DNA of 64,000 nt. It comes from Bacillus pseudomycoides DSM 12442. GTDB lineage: Bacteria > Bacillota > Bacilli > Bacillales > Bacillaceae_G. Below, piece by piece: positions 50,525 through 58,448 of the stretch (positions within the stretch are counted from its first letter, which is position 1; each line of letters begins with the position of its first letter). The stretch is from NCBI RefSeq assembly GCF_000161455.1, contig NZ_CM000745.1, forward strand, positions 3,876,017-3,940,016. Reading direction: 5' to 3'. The notes under the pieces were generated by a model. It did no database searches. It was not told the DNA's origin and was given only the letters and a program-made list of their open reading frames with translations. A program made the position numbers and the translations under genes.

Positions 50525-50556
50525 CAATAATTTGTGATATATTTCGCAAATTATTG
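50525..50556 (+). promoter_or_regulatory. Rex-like operator upstream of adhP
   Basis: TTGTGATATATTTCGCAA (50532-50549) fits the Rex redox-repressor site TTGTGAAATAWTTCACAA with two changes, and the symmetry extends outward to CAATAATTTG / CAAATTATTG. Rex is known to repress fermentation genes when NADH is low. Confidence 0.65.
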
Positions 50557-50642
50557 TCATAATTCAACTGCCTCTCGTTTCTTCTATTATATTAAGATGA
50601 ACTTGTAAGAACTTTTTGTATCTATAACTAGGAGGCGTTTAC

Positions 50643-51659
50643 ATGAAAGCAGCAGTTGTAAATGAGTTCAAAGAGAAGTTAGAAGTGAAAGAAGTTCCAA
50701 AACCAAAAGCTGAACTTGGTGAAGTTCTTGTACATATTGAAGCATGCGGCGTTTGCCATACAGATTTACATGCGGCGCACGGTGATTGGCCGGTAAAACC
50801 GAAACTCCCATTAATTCCAGGACATGAAGGTGTTGGAGTTATTGAAGAAGTAGGGGAAGGTGTTACTCACGTGAAAGTTGGTGACCGGGTTGGAGTACCA
50901 TGGCTATATTCAGCGTGTGGTCATTGTGAATATTGTTTATCTGGCCGTGAAACGCTTTGCTTAGATCAACATAATGCAGGTTACTCAGTTGATGGTGGTT
51001 ATGCAGAGTATTGCGTTGCGGCAGCTGATTATGTTGTGAAAGTACCGGATAACTTAGAGTTCGTTGATGCAGCACCGCTATTTTGTGCCGGTGTTACAAC
51101 ATATAAAGCATTAAAAGTATCAGAAGCAAAACCTGGTGATTGGGTTGCGATTTTTGGTATCGGTGGCCTTGGGCATTTAGCCGTTCAATATGCAAAAGCA
51201 ATGGGGTTACATGTTGTTGCTGTTGATACCGTAGATGATAAATTAGAGCTTGCCAAAGAACTTGGTGCAGATTTAGCTGTGAATCCACTTAAAGAAGATG
51301 CGGCAGCGTGGATATTCGAGAAAGTAAAAGGTGTGCATGCATCTATTTGCACAGCTGTATCAAAGCCGGCATTTGATCAAGCGTATCGTTCTGTTAGACG
51401 AGGTGGCGCGTGTGTGGCAGTAGGGTTACCACCAGAAATGATGGAAGTACCAATCTTTGATACCGTCTTAAATGGCGTGAAAATTATTGGCTCTATCGTA
51501 GGGACAAGAAAAGACTTACAAGAAACATTGCAATTTGCCGCAGAAGGAAAAGTAAAAGCAATTATAGAAACACGTCATCTTGATGAAATTAATGAGATTT
51601 TTAGTGAAATGGAAGAAGGAAAGATTAATGGACGTGTTGTACTTGATATGACAAAATAA
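50643..51659 (+). CDS. adhP: Zinc-dependent alcohol dehydrogenase AdhP
   Basis: 338 residues, medium-chain dehydrogenase. Catalytic zinc ligands: Cys in C-G-V-C-H-T-D (~38), His/Glu in G-H-E-G-V-G (~60) and a later Cys. Structural zinc: C-G-H-C-E-Y-C ... C (~91-105). NAD loop G-I-G-G-L-G-H-L-A (~171-179). Acts on ethanol/acetaldehyde, most likely in fermentative NADH re-oxidation, consistent with the Rex-like site. AGGAGGCG upstream of ATG. Monocistronic with a terminator. Confidence 0.93.
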   Translation: MKAAVVNEFKEKLEVKEVPKPKAELGEVLVHIEACGVCHTDLHAAHGDWPVKPKLPLIPGHEGVGVIEEVGEGVTHVKVGDRVGVPWLYSACGHCEYCLSGRETLCLDQHNAGYSVDGGYAEYCVAAADYVVKVPDNLEFVDAAPLFCAGVTTYKALKVSEAKPGDWVAIFGIGGLGHLAVQYAKAMGLHVVAVDTVDDKLELAKELGADLAVNPLKEDAAAWIFEKVKGVHASICTAVSKPAFDQAYRSVRRGGACVAVGLPPEMMEVPIFDTVLNGVKIIGSIVGTRKDLQETLQFAAEGKVKAIIETRHLDEINEIFSEMEEGKINGRVVLDMTK

Positions 51660-51694
51660 GTATAAAAGCTATAACAATATAGAAGAATATGTAG

Positions 51695-51727
51695 TAAAAA
51701 AGTCGGAGGTTTCCTCTGGCTTTTTTA
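51695..51727 (+). terminator. Terminator of adhP
   Basis: AAAAAAGTCGGAGG / CCTCTGGCTTTTTT, one mismatch, short loop. Confidence 0.85.
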
Positions 51728-51959
51728 CTGTCGTTTAAAGGCATCTTTCCTAGTAGAAACGACACTGCTATAATGGAAAGATGATATGGAAGTTTCATCA
51801 TATGTAGATGATGTCTGAAACGTATTGATGATTTAGGGACAAGCTATTTTATAAGGGGCTAGGAAGCTAACTAGATAATAAAGGGTAGGATTTTTAAAGC
51901 TTACAATAAATATGAGATGAAACAACATTGTTTTTATGCGATGTTGGAGGAGGAATAGA
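51728..51959. other. Intergenic region before the dUTPase gene
   Basis: No gene. A TATAAT at about 51772 with a weak -35 (TTTCCT) 17 bases upstream is the best promoter candidate. Otherwise A/T-rich with short imperfect hairpins. Confidence 0.3.
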
Positions 51960-52451
51960 ATGGATTTACTACAGCTATTTAAATTACAAAAAGAGTTAGA
52001 TGATCGTATTGTGAAAGAACATGATTTACAACCGAAGAAATTATTAAAAGAAAAAATGCTAGCACTCCTTGTTGAAATTGGAGAACTTGCAAATGAAACA
52101 CGTTGTTTTAAATATTGGAGCAAAAAACCAGCAGCTGAACGTGAAGTTATACTTGAAGAATATGTAGATGGCCTGCACTTTATTTTATCGATTGGAATTG
52201 ACCTGGGAATTGATAAAAACTTCCTATTTTATAAATGTGCTCAAACGAACAAAACACAAGTTGAAATTTTCTTAGACACGTATGCGAAAGTAATTCGTTT
52301 TACGGACCAACCGTCTATTACAAATTATATTGAACTATTTACAAGCTACCTTCGTTTAGGACAAGCTCTTGAGTTTGGTCAAGAAGAAATTGAAAAAGCA
52401 TATTTAGATAAAAACGAAGTCAATCATCAGCGTCAAACACAAGGGTATTGA
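51960..52451 (+). CDS. Dimeric all-alpha dUTP diphosphatase
   Basis: 163 residues. Hydrolyses dUTP to dUMP, keeping uracil out of DNA. The MazG/dUTPase_2 metal-site pattern is visible: L-V-E-I-G-E-L-A-N-E-T-R (~37-48) and L-E-E-Y-V-D-G-L-H-F-I-L-S-I-G (~66-80), i.e. E-x-x-E and E-x-x-x-D. GGAGGAGG seven bases upstream selects ATG 51960. Next gene (M42 peptidase) follows after 69 bases. Confidence 0.85.
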   Translation: MDLLQLFKLQKELDDRIVKEHDLQPKKLLKEKMLALLVEIGELANETRCFKYWSKKPAAEREVILEEYVDGLHFILSIGIDLGIDKNFLFYKCAQTNKTQVEIFLDTYAKVIRFTDQPSITNYIELFTSYLRLGQALEFGQEEIEKAYLDKNEVNHQRQTQGY

Positions 52452-52520
52452 TTTGTTTTTTGAATATTTCAATTTACTTTTGTATAATGAAGTGAATGAA
52501 GAAAAAGGAGGGTGTTGGCA

Positions 52521-53606
52521 ATGACAAAATTAGATTCGACATTGACAATGCTAAAAGAATTAACAGATGCACGCGGGATTGCAGGTAATGAGCGCGAACC
52601 ACGTGAAGTTATGAAAAAATATATCGAACCATTTGCAGATGAACTTTCTACAGATAATTTAGGAAGTTTAGTTGCGAAAAAAGTTGGGGAAGAAAATGGT
52701 CCGAAAATTATGGTAGCTGGCCACTTAGATGAAGTTGGCTTTATGATTACTCAAATTGATGACAAAGGTTTCCTTCGTTTTCAAACAGTTGGTGGCTGGT
52801 GGTCACAAGTTATGCTTGCGCAGCGCGTAACAATTGTAACACGTAAAGGTGATGTAACAGGTGTAATTGGTTCAAAACCACCACACATTTTACCAGCAGA
52901 AGCTCGTAAAAAACCGGTTGAAATTAAGGACATGTTCATTGATATCGGTGCTTCTAGCAAAGAAGAAGCAATGGAATGGGGCGTACGACCAGGGGATCAA
53001 GTTGTACCATACTTTGAATTCCAAGTGATGAAAAATGAAAAGATGCTACTTGCAAAAGCATGGGATAATCGCATTGGCTGTGCTATTGCAATTGACGTGT
53101 TAAAACAATTAAAAGATGAAAAGCATCCAAACGTTGTATACGGCGTTGGAACTGTTCAAGAAGAAGTAGGTCTTCGCGGTGCGAAAACATCTGCACATTA
53201 TATTAAACCGGATATCGCATTTGCTGTAGATGTTGGTATTGCCGGCGACACACCAGGAGTAACAGAAAAAGAAGCGCAAAGTAAAATGGGAGATGGACCA
53301 CAAATCATTTTATATGATGCATCAGTCATTGGACATACTGGGCTTCGCAATTTCGTAGTTGATGTGGCGGATGAATTAGATATCCCTTATCAATATGATT
53401 CTGTAGCTGGTGGCGGGACTGACGCAGGTGCAATTCATATTTCTGTCAATGGTATTCCATCTATGGCGATTACGATTGCAACTCGTTATATTCACTCTCA
53501 TGCAGCAATGTTACATCGTGATGATTATGAGAATGCAGTGAAGTTAATTGTAGAAGTTATCAAACGTCTTGATAAAGAGGCTGTACATAATATCACATTT
53601 AATTAA
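52521..53606 (+). CDS. ysdC: M42-family aminopeptidase YsdC
   Basis: 361 residues, a tetrahedral-type di-metal aminopeptidase/glutamyl aminopeptidase. Metal ligands: His/Asp in A-G-H-L-D-E-V-G (~64-71), Asp in A-W-D-N-R-I-G (~178), Glu pair in V-Q-E-E-V-G-L-R-G (~210), Asp in F-A-V-D-V (~234) and His in Y-I-H-S-H-A-A-M (~323). AAAGGAGGG eight bases upstream. B. subtilis ysdC also lies near the infC-rplT operon. Terminator follows. Confidence 0.92.
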   Translation: MTKLDSTLTMLKELTDARGIAGNEREPREVMKKYIEPFADELSTDNLGSLVAKKVGEENGPKIMVAGHLDEVGFMITQIDDKGFLRFQTVGGWWSQVMLAQRVTIVTRKGDVTGVIGSKPPHILPAEARKKPVEIKDMFIDIGASSKEEAMEWGVRPGDQVVPYFEFQVMKNEKMLLAKAWDNRIGCAIAIDVLKQLKDEKHPNVVYGVGTVQEEVGLRGAKTSAHYIKPDIAFAVDVGIAGDTPGVTEKEAQSKMGDGPQIILYDASVIGHTGLRNFVVDVADELDIPYQYDSVAGGGTDAGAIHISVNGIPSMAITIATRYIHSHAAMLHRDDYENAVKLIVEVIKRLDKEAVHNITFN

Positions 53607-53610
53607 TAAG

Positions 53611-53641
53611 AAAAAGCGAAGGGGGTTCCTTCGCTTTTTTT
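53611..53641. terminator. Terminator after ysdC
   Basis: AAAAAGCGAAGG / CCTTCGCTTTTTT, 5-base loop; A/T symmetry allows use from both sides. Confidence 0.92.
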
Positions 53642-53647
53642 ATGTTT

Positions 53648-54124
53648 TTACCATGCAGTTATTCTTGTTCTTGTATCATTTTCATCAGTAATAAATTGTA
53701 TATTTTCAAATCCGAAGACTTCTGCGTTCTTATAAAGTAATTCGAGTTTTTCTTTATCTTTGCAGTAAATGACAGTGTAGTAGCTGTCCACTACGAAAAG
53801 AACAAGTTCACACTCACTTTCAACGAATTCTTCATAAGTTTCAATTTCTGAAACTTTGCCTTTCGGATATGCTTGTAAATCAGCGAAAATAATATAATAG
53901 ACATTGTTTTCTAATAGCTTTTTAAGATCAGCACCTTCCATTATTTTATTATCTGTTTCAAAAAGGTCTTTATCTATATCTAACTCATCATTAACTACTA
54001 AATAAGACTCTACGGGGGTAACTCTCCAACTGAAAGTAGAAATGTCTATTGGTTTTAATGCATCCCCAAGACAAGAGTCATATTTATCAGTATTAGGTAG
54101 TTGAAAACTTATTCCTCTCTTCAT
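53648..54124 (-). CDS. DUF2691-family protein
   Basis: 158 residues, soluble, acidic. The start MKRGISFQLPN, the I-D-I-S-T-F-S-W-R-V segment and the late F-V-V-D-S-Y-Y-T-V-I-Y-C are the look of DUF2691 proteins in the B. cereus group. Function unknown. A GAGGGAGT lies eleven bases before the ATG. Downstream of the divergently placed TetR gene, so the two are on the same strand with an 82-base gap. Confidence 0.8.
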   Translation of the reverse strand: MKRGISFQLPNTDKYDSCLGDALKPIDISTFSWRVTPVESYLVVNDELDIDKDLFETDNKIMEGADLKKLLENNVYYIIFADLQAYPKGKVSEIETYEEFVESECELVLFVVDSYYTVIYCKDKEKLELLYKNAEVFGFENIQFITDENDTRTRITAW

Positions 54125-54206
54125 AAAATAATACTCCCTCTGATGATTTTGTAAATATTACTAAATACTATATGAAAGATCTTTAATGCGTTATAAATAT
54201 ATCTTG

Positions 54207-54824
54207 TTAAAAAGGTCTCTCTAGTCCAGCAGCAGTATGCGCTCCTAAAATAATCAACCTTGTAAGCTGCATCGCCATAAAGTGCGGCGTATAAATCATC
54301 CCTCTTTTTAACCACGACATAATCATACCGATATGCGCACCTGTTACATAGCTAATGAGAATATCACGAGGAACCATAAGTTCGTCATCATCTGGCTGTG
54401 AAATAGAAAGACTTAATGTTAAATGTGTTTGAATGGTTTTCATCATTTTATAAGAATAGTTTCCAGCTGCTTTGTCTCCGAGCATTACGTTATAAAAGGT
54501 TGCATTCTCAGCGATGTGTTCAAATAAGGCTAGAAAAATTGGATTAGGTGAATCGAATGTAAGCTGAAAATCTTCTTTTGTTTGCTTTTTTGGCTTAATC
54601 ACTTCTGATAAAGATGCTAACATTTCCTCTATACTCTTATCCAATAAATCGTATTTATCATGATAATGGCTATAAAAGGTAGCGCGATTGACAGGAGCAC
54701 GTTCAGCGATATGTTGCACTGTGACATTTTCAAATCCTTTTTCGCCTACTAAAGCGACAAAAGCATCCTGTATTAATTGTCTCGTTCGTTTCACACGCGG
54801 ATCGTTTGTATTTTTAATAGACAT
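54207..54824 (-). CDS. TetR-family transcriptional regulator
   Basis: 205 residues. N-terminal HTH ~10-58 with the TetR pattern R-x-x-I-Q-D-A-F-V-A-L-V-G-E-K-G-F-E-N-V-T-V, I-A-E-R-A, V-N-R-A-T-F-Y-S-H-Y. The C-terminal ligand domain is helical and unspecific. It is divergent from the HlyD-MFS pair with a 33-bp palindrome between, so it most likely represses both. Inducing compound unknown. GGAGAAATAAA upstream of the ATG. Confidence 0.9.
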   Translation of the reverse strand: MSIKNTNDPRVKRTRQLIQDAFVALVGEKGFENVTVQHIAERAPVNRATFYSHYHDKYDLLDKSIEEMLASLSEVIKPKKQTKEDFQLTFDSPNPIFLALFEHIAENATFYNVMLGDKAAGNYSYKMMKTIQTHLTLSLSISQPDDDELMVPRDILISYVTGAHIGMIMSWLKRGMIYTPHFMAMQLTRLIILGAHTAAGLERPF

Positions 54825-55021
54825 TTTATTTCTCCTTGCTGAATTTTAATCACTTAAACAACAAATAGATAGCAAAGTGTTGGATAACCAACACATATGC
54901 TCGCATTGTCGGTTGTAGATTCAAAATAATTATTTATAATTATAAACGATATTCCTTTAGAAAACAGCACCGCGAGCATGCAGGTAAAGATTGTGTTGCA
55001 TAGCAAAGGGTGTGATTTTTT

Positions 55022-55054
55022 TGTTTAATGGTTAATATAATTAACCATTAAACA
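55022..55054 (+). promoter_or_regulatory. Operator palindrome of the TetR-regulated efflux genes
   Basis: TGTTTAATGGTTAAT, three bases, then the exact complement ATTAACCATTAAACA: 15-bp perfect arms. It lies between the divergent tetR-like and efflux genes, about 65 bases before the efflux start. Confidence 0.8.
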
Positions 55055-55119
55055 GTATAAACAAAAGGGGTAGAAATAGTTTAGAAAAAAATTATATGCG
55101 ATATAAGGAGAGGAAAGCA

Positions 55120-55773
55120 ATGAATCAGTTTCGAAGAATGGTGATTATTAATATTATCACATTAATTGTATTAGTTGGCGGCGGTATTGGCGGTTATTAC
55201 TACTATAATCAAGCTGAAAACTATTTAAAAACAGATAATGCGAAAATCGATGGGAAAGTGATCCCAATCGCATCACCAGTAGCAGGGAAATTAGCAGAAT
55301 GGAAAGCCGAAGTAGGTAAGAGCTACAATGAAAACGATAAATTAGGTGCTGTTACTGTATCAGGACAAAATGGTGAGCAAACAATCGACGTAACAATTCC
55401 TAAAAATGCAACAGTTGTTCAATCCAATGCAACAACAAATGCGTTTGTCGGAGCAGGTAGTCCAATTGCATATGCATACGATATGAACGATTTATGGGTA
55501 ACAGCAAACATTGAAGAAACAGACATTGATAGTGTACAAAAAGGTCAAGAAGTAGACGTATATGTAGATGCATATCCTGATACAACGTTAACAGGAAAAG
55601 TAGAACAAGTTGGATTAACAACAGCAAATACGTTCTCTATGTTACCATCAAGCAATGCAACAGCAAATTATACGAAAGTAACACAAGTTGTACCAGTTAA
55701 AGTTTCTTTAGATCATAGCAAATCAGTAAATATTGTTCCTGGAATGAATGTGACAGTTCGTATTCATAAGTAA
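55120..55773 (+). CDS. HlyD/EmrA-type efflux adaptor, short form
   Basis: 217 residues: one membrane helix (~7-29), the first lipoyl half (D-N-A-K-I-D-G-K-V-I-P-I-A-S-P-V-A-G), the second half (N-A-F-V-G-A-G-S-P-I-A-Y), and a beta-barrel (D-L-W-V-T-A-N-I-E-E-T-D-I). The coiled-coil hairpin of Gram-negative EmrA is missing, making it about 170 residues shorter; such mini-adaptors (YhbJ type) occur in Bacillus. Works with the next gene's MFS exporter. AAGGAGAGG upstream of ATG. Confidence 0.88.
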   Translation: MNQFRRMVIINIITLIVLVGGGIGGYYYYNQAENYLKTDNAKIDGKVIPIASPVAGKLAEWKAEVGKSYNENDKLGAVTVSGQNGEQTIDVTIPKNATVVQSNATTNAFVGAGSPIAYAYDMNDLWVTANIEETDIDSVQKGQEVDVYVDAYPDTTLTGKVEQVGLTTANTFSMLPSSNATANYTKVTQVVPVKVSLDHSKSVNIVPGMNVTVRIHK

Positions 55774-55787
55774 GGGGGGAAGATAAA

Positions 55788-57572
55788 ATGTCCTCAGGTT
55801 TAATTGTAGGATATGCATTATTTTGTATCATCGTCTTCTTCCTTGTAAATCGTCTTTTAAGAAAGAAAAAAACGAACGCGGGAGAAGAACAAGTCCCAGC
55901 CGTAAGTAAGATAGAAACAACGCAATCAGAACAACCAGAACCAGAACCTTCCAATGTAGTAGAATTAGAAACGACAAAAAAAGAAGTAGTAGAACAAGAA
56001 ATACAGAAAATGACAAAAGAAGTACCGAAAAAGCAATTGCCGGTAGAGAATGTCAATGTAAAAGCAGTTGTAGCGGTATTAATTCTCGGTATGTTCGTTT
56101 CCATTTTAAACCAAACAATCATTAATGTTGCATTGCCTCCATTAATGAATGAGTTCAATGTATCAACTTCAACAGCGCAATGGTTAATTACAGGATTTAT
56201 GCTCGTGAACGGGATTTTAGTACCAATTAGCGCCTTCTTAGTTTCTCGGTTTACGTATCGAAAATTGTTTGTAGCAGCTATGTTATTCTTTACAGTCGGC
56301 TCTATGATTTGTGCGTTATCTGGAAACTTCACAATGATGATGACAGGGCGTGTAATTCAAGCGGTAGGCGCTGGTATTTTAATGCCAGTTGGTATGAATA
56401 TTTTCATGACTTTGTTCCCGCCGCATAAGCGCGGAGCTGCAATGGGATTACTTGGGGTAGCGATGATTTTAGCGCCGGCTATCGGACCAACTGTAACAGG
56501 ATGGGTGATTGAAAATTATAGCTGGAACTTAATGTTCTATGCGATGTTTGCCATTGGTTTAATCATCATATTATTATCTTTAAGATTCTTTACACTAGCT
56601 CAGCCAGTTTCTAAAACAAAGTTAGATATGTTTGGTGTTATTAGTTCAAGTATTGGACTTGGTAGCTTACTGTATGGATTTAGTGAAGCTGGAAACAACA
56701 GCTGGAGCAGTGCCGAAGTTGTTATTTCACTTATTATTGGTGTAATTGGTTTAGCAGTGTTCATTTGGAGAGAGATGACGACGGATAACAAAATGCTGGA
56801 TTTACAAGTGTTTAAATATCCAACGTTTACTTTTACATTATTAATTAACGCGATTGTAACAATGGCATTATTCGGAGGTATGTTATTACTTCCTGTATAC
56901 CTGCAAAACATTCGTGGCTTTACGCCAATTGAATCAGGTCTCCTGCTTCTTCCAGGATCATTAATTATGGGGATTATGGGACCGATCGCAGGGAAACTAT
57001 TTGATAAGTATGGCATTCGTCCATTAGCAGTAGTTGGATTAGCGATTACGACATATGCAACGTATGAGTTTACGCAGCTAACGATGGATACACCATATAG
57101 CGTCATTATGACGGATTATATTATACGTTCATTTGGTATGTCATTCATTATGATGCCAATTATGACAGCAGGTATGAACGCACTGCCGATGAAATTAATT
57201 TCTCACGGTACAGCAACACAAAATACATCTAGACAAGTAGCAGGTTCAATTGGTACAGCAATCTTAATTACAATTATGACGCAGCAAACAACAGCTCACG
57301 TAGCGGATTACGGAAATATGCTAACAAAAACAAACCCAATTTTAGTGGATAAAGTACACGGAATGGGACAAAGTTTAGCAGCGGTTGCCGGATCAGCACA
57401 AGCTGGGGATGCGATGAGCTCACAACTATTATTCGGACAAATTTCGAAGCTGTCTGCGATTAATGGTATTAATGATGCTTTCTTAATTGCAACAATATTA
57501 GCGGGTATTGCCTGGGTATTATCATTATTCTTGCCATCAGGTAATAAGCCGAACCGAAAAGCAGGGAATTAA
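55788..57572 (+). CDS. MFS drug exporter (DHA2/EmrB family) with extra N-terminal helix
   Basis: 594 residues. The 14-helix DHA2 transporter begins near residue 88 (V-A-V-L-I-L-G-M-F-V-S-I-L-N-Q-T-I-I-N-V-A-L-P, motif D1) with G-R-V-I-Q-A-V-G-A-G (~187) and G-P-x-x-G-x (motif C, A-P-A-I-G-P-T-V-T-G-W). The first ~87 residues are unusual: one extra hydrophobic helix (~4-21), a basic patch RLLRKKK, and a Glu/Pro/Lys-rich linker. Exports unknown compounds, probably with the mini-HlyD protein 14 bases upstream. AGGGGGG before ATG. A hairpin overlaps its end. Confidence 0.9.
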   Translation: MSSGLIVGYALFCIIVFFLVNRLLRKKKTNAGEEQVPAVSKIETTQSEQPEPEPSNVVELETTKKEVVEQEIQKMTKEVPKKQLPVENVNVKAVVAVLILGMFVSILNQTIINVALPPLMNEFNVSTSTAQWLITGFMLVNGILVPISAFLVSRFTYRKLFVAAMLFFTVGSMICALSGNFTMMMTGRVIQAVGAGILMPVGMNIFMTLFPPHKRGAAMGLLGVAMILAPAIGPTVTGWVIENYSWNLMFYAMFAIGLIIILLSLRFFTLAQPVSKTKLDMFGVISSSIGLGSLLYGFSEAGNNSWSSAEVVISLIIGVIGLAVFIWREMTTDNKMLDLQVFKYPTFTFTLLINAIVTMALFGGMLLLPVYLQNIRGFTPIESGLLLLPGSLIMGIMGPIAGKLFDKYGIRPLAVVGLAITTYATYEFTQLTMDTPYSVIMTDYIIRSFGMSFIMMPIMTAGMNALPMKLISHGTATQNTSRQVAGSIGTAILITIMTQQTTAHVADYGNMLTKTNPILVDKVHGMGQSLAAVAGSAQAGDAMSSQLLFGQISKLSAINGINDAFLIATILAGIAWVLSLFLPSGNKPNRKAGN

Positions 57573-57586
57573 TTTCTCTGCTTTTT
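57557..57586 (+). terminator. Terminator of the efflux operon
   Basis: AAAAGCAG / CTGCTTTTT stem around the stop codon. Confidence 0.65.
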
Positions 57587-57609
57587 CTGTGTTCTTATAT
57601 TTTAAAAAA

Positions 57610-57975
57610 CTACATCGGCAGAGACATCAATTGATAGAAGATAGCTCCCAGTACTCCTGCCGAACAAATGATAATCCCCATATTGCGAATGCTCTTAATT
57701 TGATTACGTATCCCGCTTATACTTGCCAATAAGCCAGCTAAAGCGAAAAGAATCCAGTACAGGACAGTTGGAATTGGTAAGATCTTATCGCTATCAATCC
57801 CCATTCCCCAGAAAATAAAAGGCATAGCGACGAATGAGAAACAAATAATCCCCATTGTAATAACAAGTAGCTTTCGATACCTGACTCCTGCTATAACTAA
57901 ATAAATTCCACCAACTATTCCACATGATACAAGTACGGGCATAAAGAAAACCCACAGAAAGCTTAACATTTGCAT
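57610..57975 (-). CDS. Four-helix membrane protein, uncharacterised
   Basis: 121 residues with four hydrophobic segments (about 6-28, 33-55, 66-86, 98-117) and short polar loops such as G-M-G-I-D-S-D-K. Family not recognised. GGTGGAA lies upstream of the ATG on the minus strand. The decayed CPBP gene lies directly upstream on the same strand. Confidence 0.75.
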   Translation of the reverse strand: MQMLSFLWVFFMPVLVSCGIVGGIYLVIAGVRYRKLLVITMGIICFSFVAMPFIFWGMGIDSDKILPIPTVLYWILFALAGLLASISGIRNQIKSIRNMGIIICSAGVLGAIFYQLMSLPM

Positions 57976-58022
57976 ATTATAAATTCCACCTAATTTGTAA
58001 GTTATATTTTACAATAAAAGGT

Positions 58023-58277
58023 TTATTTAATAAAAGAAAGAAGAAGTATTGATAATGATATGAAGTAACATAGCTGGAATGATAGATTTTGTTTATATAA
58101 CAATGCGGCAAATAGTCCAGTAATAAATGCACTCGCCATCACACCAACTGAATATGTATGAGCGATGCCAAATAATAGACTGGATAAAAGCGCAGCTGGC
58201 CAAAATGTAAACTCCTCTTCAAAGAAACGTAAAAGCAATCCCCTGCATACAAGTTCTTCATAAATAGGTTCAATGAT
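58023..58277 (-). pseudogene. Truncated, frameshifted CPBP-family protease gene
   Basis: The frame from 58277 begins mid-protein (I-I-E-P-I-Y-E-E-L-V-C-R-G-L-L-L-R-F-F-E-E-E) right after a stop and runs F-G-I-A-H-T-Y-S-V-G-V-M. These are the E-E-x3-R and H motifs of CPBP proteases. Near the end one base is missing relative to the intact neighbour at 58445: P-A-M-L-L-H-I is present only in another frame. The N-terminal half is absent. So a paralogue that lost its front, apparently at a bcr1 junction. Confidence 0.75.
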
Positions 58278-58325
58278 CTAACTGTGTACGTATTTGCAAA
58301 GTTATACTCCTTTTTCATTTAATAG

Positions 58326-58448
58326 ATTAAAGTTTCAATTTATCACGTTATTTGTAGGCAGTAAGACTCCCCGCCTCAAGATTCAGAGAGAAACAAGGGA
58401 GATAGGTGGGGGATGAGGAAACCCCCACTGATTAAAGTTTCACTTTAT
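58326..58448 (+). repeat. bcr1-like repeats: short copy preceded by the tail of another
   Basis: TTTATCACGTTATTTGTAGG to CACTTTAT (58339-58448) is a ~110-bp bcr1 that lacks the GCCCGATTGGTGAGGGC middle but keeps CCGCCT / AGGTGGGGG and CCCCCACTGATTAAAGTTTC. Directly before it, GATTAAAGTTTCAATTTAT (58326-58343) looks like the tail of another copy. The last TTTAT supplies the stop of the CPBP gene. Confidence 0.75.
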
